In this document: piece after piece, positions 4,596 through 6,807 of the stretch | Position numbering within the stretch: the first letter of the stretch is position 1 | How the letters are laid out: each line of letters begins with the position of its first letter | Assembly (NCBI GenBank): GCA_022710165.1 | Contig: JAKLHL010000076.1 | Coordinates: 1 to 6,807 of the forward strand | Direction: 5' to 3' | Origin: Bdellovibrionales bacterium | Lineage (GTDB): Bacteria > Bdellovibrionota > JAFGOL01 | DNA: 6,807 nt | Made by a program: the position numbers and the translations under genes | The notes under the pieces: model-generated | Databases searched by the model: none | The model's input: the letters and a program-made list of their open reading frames with translations, nothing else | Told to the model about the DNA's origin: nothing

Positions 4596-5618
4596 ATGAC
4601 AGAATACCTCAATAAGCTCCCCATATATATTCTACCTGCGGGGATATTTTTGGCAAGCTTTGTATTAGGTTGGATATTCGAAAAGGTCGTGATCCTGCAA
4701 CTAAGGAAATTGGCACAAAAGACCTCATGGGAAGGAGACGACATAATCATAGGCTCACTTAAGGGCATGCTGTTCTTGTCGTTCATAGTGATAGGGGCTT
4801 ACCTTGCTTTAACTCCGCTGAGCTTAAGCTTTGCAGCCATAGCGATAATAAGGAAAACGTTCCAGTCCATCCTTATCTTTATTGTCACCGTTATAGCCGC
4901 AAGAATGGCCGGAGGTTTCGTTGAACAGGGTACTTCGTCCATGGACCAGGCCTTTCCTGCATCATCTATATTAAGGAACATAGTCAAGATCATCGTATTC
5001 GTTGTCGGTATCCTTGTGATACTAAACAACCTCAACATTGCAATATCGCCGATACTAACAGCCCTCGGAGTTGGAGGTCTTGCAGTTGCACTGGCACTAC
5101 AACCTACACTATCGAACCTTTTTTCCGGAATACAGATAATAGCTTCAAAGCAGCTTTTGCCGGGTCACTACATCAGCCTTGAGTCCGGCCAGGAAGGTTT
5201 TGTACAGGACATAACCTGGAGGTACACAGAGATAAAATCACCGACGAACAATATGTTCATAATCCCTAACTCAAAGATCTCGGAGGCCATAATAACAAAT
5301 TACTACAAACCTGAAAAAGAGGTCGTACTTGTGGTACCTCTAAAAGCCGGTTTTAAGAGTGATCTGGACCTGGTCGAAAAGACCGCGCTCGATGCAGCCA
5401 GGACGATAATACAAAAACAACCTTCAAGCATAAAAAGTTTTGAACCTTTGGTCAGGTTCGTGAAATTCGGGGATTGGGCCGTTGATTTCAACGTGATATT
5501 AAAAGTCACCGACTATTCAGACCAGTTCGTAATAAGGCACGAGCTCATAAAAGAGATCAACAAAAGGTTCAAGGAACAGAACATAGAAGTGACTGTTCCA
5601 CCTGTACTTAAAGCTTAA
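4596..5618 (+). CDS. Mechanosensitive channel of the MscS family
   Basis: MscS-type channels open under membrane tension and release solutes during osmotic downshock. The 340-residue product has hydrophobic segments at about 8-29, 52-73, 86-105 and 127-146. The pore-lining helix with the family signature follows (ILTALGVGGLAVALALQP, 153-170, then TLSNLFSGIQII). Five predicted membrane segments exceed the three of the small E. coli MscS. The cytoplasmic beta domain starts near 185 (KQLLPGHYISLESGQEGFV), with the conserved NNMFIIPNSKI at 218-228. An alpha/beta C-terminal domain reaches about 336. The common ALQDTLSN is ALQPTLSN here, putting a proline at 170 where the pore helix meets its kink. 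The start has an AAGGAG site at 9 nt. It is divergent from the PPC-domain gene, and its TAA ends at the base before the converging aminopeptidase stop. No gating partner is adjacent. Confidence 0.92.
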   Translation: MTEYLNKLPIYILPAGIFLASFVLGWIFEKVVILQLRKLAQKTSWEGDDIIIGSLKGMLFLSFIVIGAYLALTPLSLSFAAIAIIRKTFQSILIFIVTVIAARMAGGFVEQGTSSMDQAFPASSILRNIVKIIVFVVGILVILNNLNIAISPILTALGVGGLAVALALQPTLSNLFSGIQIIASKQLLPGHYISLESGQEGFVQDITWRYTEIKSPTNNMFIIPNSKISEAIITNYYKPEKEVVLVVPLKAGFKSDLDLVEKTALDAARTIIQKQPSSIKSFEPLVRFVKFGDWAVDFNVILKVTDYSDQFVIRHELIKEINKRFKEQNIEVTVPPVLKA

Positions 5619-6807
5619 CTAACAGTGCCTGTAAAAAGCCCTGTAAGCCTTGTAAGTATGATATATATCCACCTTTGATGATATCTCAAAAGGTGAATGC
5701 ATAGAAAGCAGCGCCGGCCCGCAGTCTATAGCCTCGAGGCCGAAATAGACGAAGAACCTTGATACGGTGCCTCCTCCGCCAACATCTACCTTGCCAAGCT
5801 CTGCTGCCTGCCACTTAACCCCGTCCTTTGCAAAGGCATCCCTTACACTTGCAGTGAACTCAGCACTTGCATCGTTGGAGTCGTATTTTCCTCTGGAGCC
5901 TCCGCATTTGGTGAGGGCTGTTCCATAACCCATCTTTGCACCGTTCATCGGCTCGATAACGCTCTTCCACTCAGGGTCTATCCCTGCAGTCACGTCTGCG
6001 GACATCATCCTCGAATTTTCAACTGCCTTTAACACCGAAGAGAAATCTCCGCCTGTATATTTCTTCATCACTTCACTAGCTATCCTCATAAGTATATTGG
6101 AATCAGCGCCTCCAACACCTACAGAACCTGTTTCTTCTTTATCGAGGAACAAGGCCAAGAGGTTCTGTTTGCACTTTCCAGCCTCAAGTATGGCCCTCAT
6201 GGTCGTAAAGGCACAGGCCCTGTCGTCCTGTGCATAAGCTCCCACAAAGCTCCTGTCAAAGCCCACATCCCTTGCCTTTCCTGCAGGTACGGCCTGAAGC
6301 TCCGCACTTACAAAGTCCTCTTCCTTTATCCCGTATTTCTTATGCAGTGACTCCAATATTGCCGTCTTAATTGCGTCAGTTCCAGGTTTGAACTTGAATG
6401 GTATTGACCCGACAAGGAGGTTCAGCTGTTCACCCTCTATAACTTTGTTGGCTGGTTTTGTGACCTGCTCCTGGGCCAGGTGGACCAGAAGATCGTTGAC
6501 GGTGAAAACAGGATCATCAGCATCATCACCTATGGACACCTGCACTTTTTTCCCGCCGGTCTTGACTATCACTCCGTAAAGAGCAAGAGGTACCGTGACC
6601 CACTGGTACTTCTTTATACCGCCGTAGTAATGGGTCTTCATGTACGCCATGCCCTCTGCTTCATAAAGGGTCACGGGTTTTGGGTCCAGGCGTGGAGCAT
6701 CAACATGACATGCAACTATATTGAACCCGTGCTTGAAGGTCTTATCGTTTATCACACAGAGTGCCGTGCTTATGCCCTTGTTGGATATGATGAGTTTGGT
6801 ATCGTTC
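5619..6807 (-). CDS. M18-family metalloaminopeptidase, missing its N-terminus at the right edge
   Basis: M18 enzymes are cytoplasmic two-metal aminopeptidases that remove N-terminal residues, often acidic ones, from peptides. The reading frame stays open to the window edge, beginning NDTKLIISNKGIS, so about 395 C-terminal residues are present and perhaps 60-70 are outside. Numbering from the Val codon at 6755: His17 in ACHVDAPRLD; Asp177/Asp178 in YAQDDRA; the DKEETGS block with catalytic Glu207 and ligand Glu208; Asp254 in SADVTAG; and His353 in LLSMHSPFE. These five blocks supply the full metal and catalytic set. HYYGGIKKYQW (42-52) and DDPVFTVNDLLVHLAQEQ (80-97) are typical of the bacterial M18 branch. 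The sequence looks intact and active. The GTG at 6755 is not the real start, because conserved residues precede it. The stop codon directly abuts that of the MscS-type gene. Confidence 0.92.
   Translation of the reverse strand, partial: NDTKLIISNKGISTALCVINDKTFKHGFNIVACHVDAPRLDPKPVTLYEAEGMAYMKTHYYGGIKKYQWVTVPLALYGVIVKTGGKKVQVSIGDDADDPVFTVNDLLVHLAQEQVTKPANKVIEGEQLNLLVGSIPFKFKPGTDAIKTAILESLHKKYGIKEEDFVSAELQAVPAGKARDVGFDRSFVGAYAQDDRACAFTTMRAILEAGKCKQNLLALFLDKEETGSVGVGGADSNILMRIASEVMKKYTGGDFSSVLKAVENSRMMSADVTAGIDPEWKSVIEPMNGAKMGYGTALTKCGGSRGKYDSNDASAEFTASVRDAFAKDGVKWQAAELGKVDVGGGGTVSRFFVYFGLEAIDCGPALLSMHSPFEISSKVDIYHTYKAYRAFYRHC

Noticed and set aside
6753..6755. GTG at 6755 as the true start of the M18 aminopeptidase gene.
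   Set aside because: The frame stays open to the window edge, and the residues before the GTG (KLIISNKGIS and on) continue the family sequence. A complete M18 enzyme also needs more N-terminal residues.
1..6807. Mobile elements, CRISPR arrays, tRNA/rRNA genes or a phage/defence island.
   Set aside because: Nearly every base is in housekeeping or envelope genes. I see no transposase, integrase, regularly spaced repeat, tRNA-like fold or compositional break.

Overview
The window comes from a gene-dense bacterial chromosome, probably of a Gram-negative-type organism. One gene encodes a secreted protein with an outer-membrane beta-barrel-like tail ending in Phe, and another encodes an exported SH3-domain protein. 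The tRNA m5U54 enzyme is the folate-dependent TrmFO rather than the enterobacterial-type TrmA, which argues against gammaproteobacteria. Codon use favours ATA (Ile) and AGG/AGA (Arg) on both strands. This fits deltaproteobacteria-like lineages or candidate phyla such as Elusimicrobiota or Omnitrophota, but that placement is inference and no phylum is proven. I see no mobile element, CRISPR array, RNA gene or prophage signature.

Layout. Bases 1-67 (minus) hold the first codons of a pyruvoyl-dependent arginine decarboxylase. It has its own sigma70-like promoter and a strong ribosome binding site that points to a TTG start. Bases 144-2343 (minus) are a compact three-gene run read in the order XRE-type regulator, exported double-SH3 protein, trmFO. 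The first gap is 18 nt and the last two genes overlap by up to 47 nt. A 64-bp AT-rich divergent region (2344-2407) separates this run from prmA (plus), the ribosomal protein L11 methyltransferase gene. PrmA converges on a secreted barrel-like protein (minus), and the two stop codons share a single CTAG palindrome. The barrel gene is translationally coupled by an ATGA overlap to an upstream PPC/DUF296-domain gene. A second divergent gap of 60 bp (4536-4595), holding an 18-bp dyad, leads to an MscS-family mechanosensitive channel (plus). The channel gene abuts, with zero spacing, the end of a converging M18-family aminopeptidase gene (minus), which runs off the right edge.

Functional picture. 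Most genes are housekeeping: tRNA T54 methylation, L11 methylation, polyamine synthesis, peptide turnover and osmotic protection. The less ordinary content is two small pairings. One links a regulator and an envelope SH3 protein to trmFO. The other is a PPC-domain protein translationally coupled to a predicted outer-membrane protein and divergent from a mechanosensitive channel. I find no convincing evidence of a wholly new system; these two pairings are the best leads.

There is no gene-free stretch over 300 bases. The gaps are 68-143, 1930-1947, 2344-2407 and 4536-4595. None contains a convincing rho-independent terminator.
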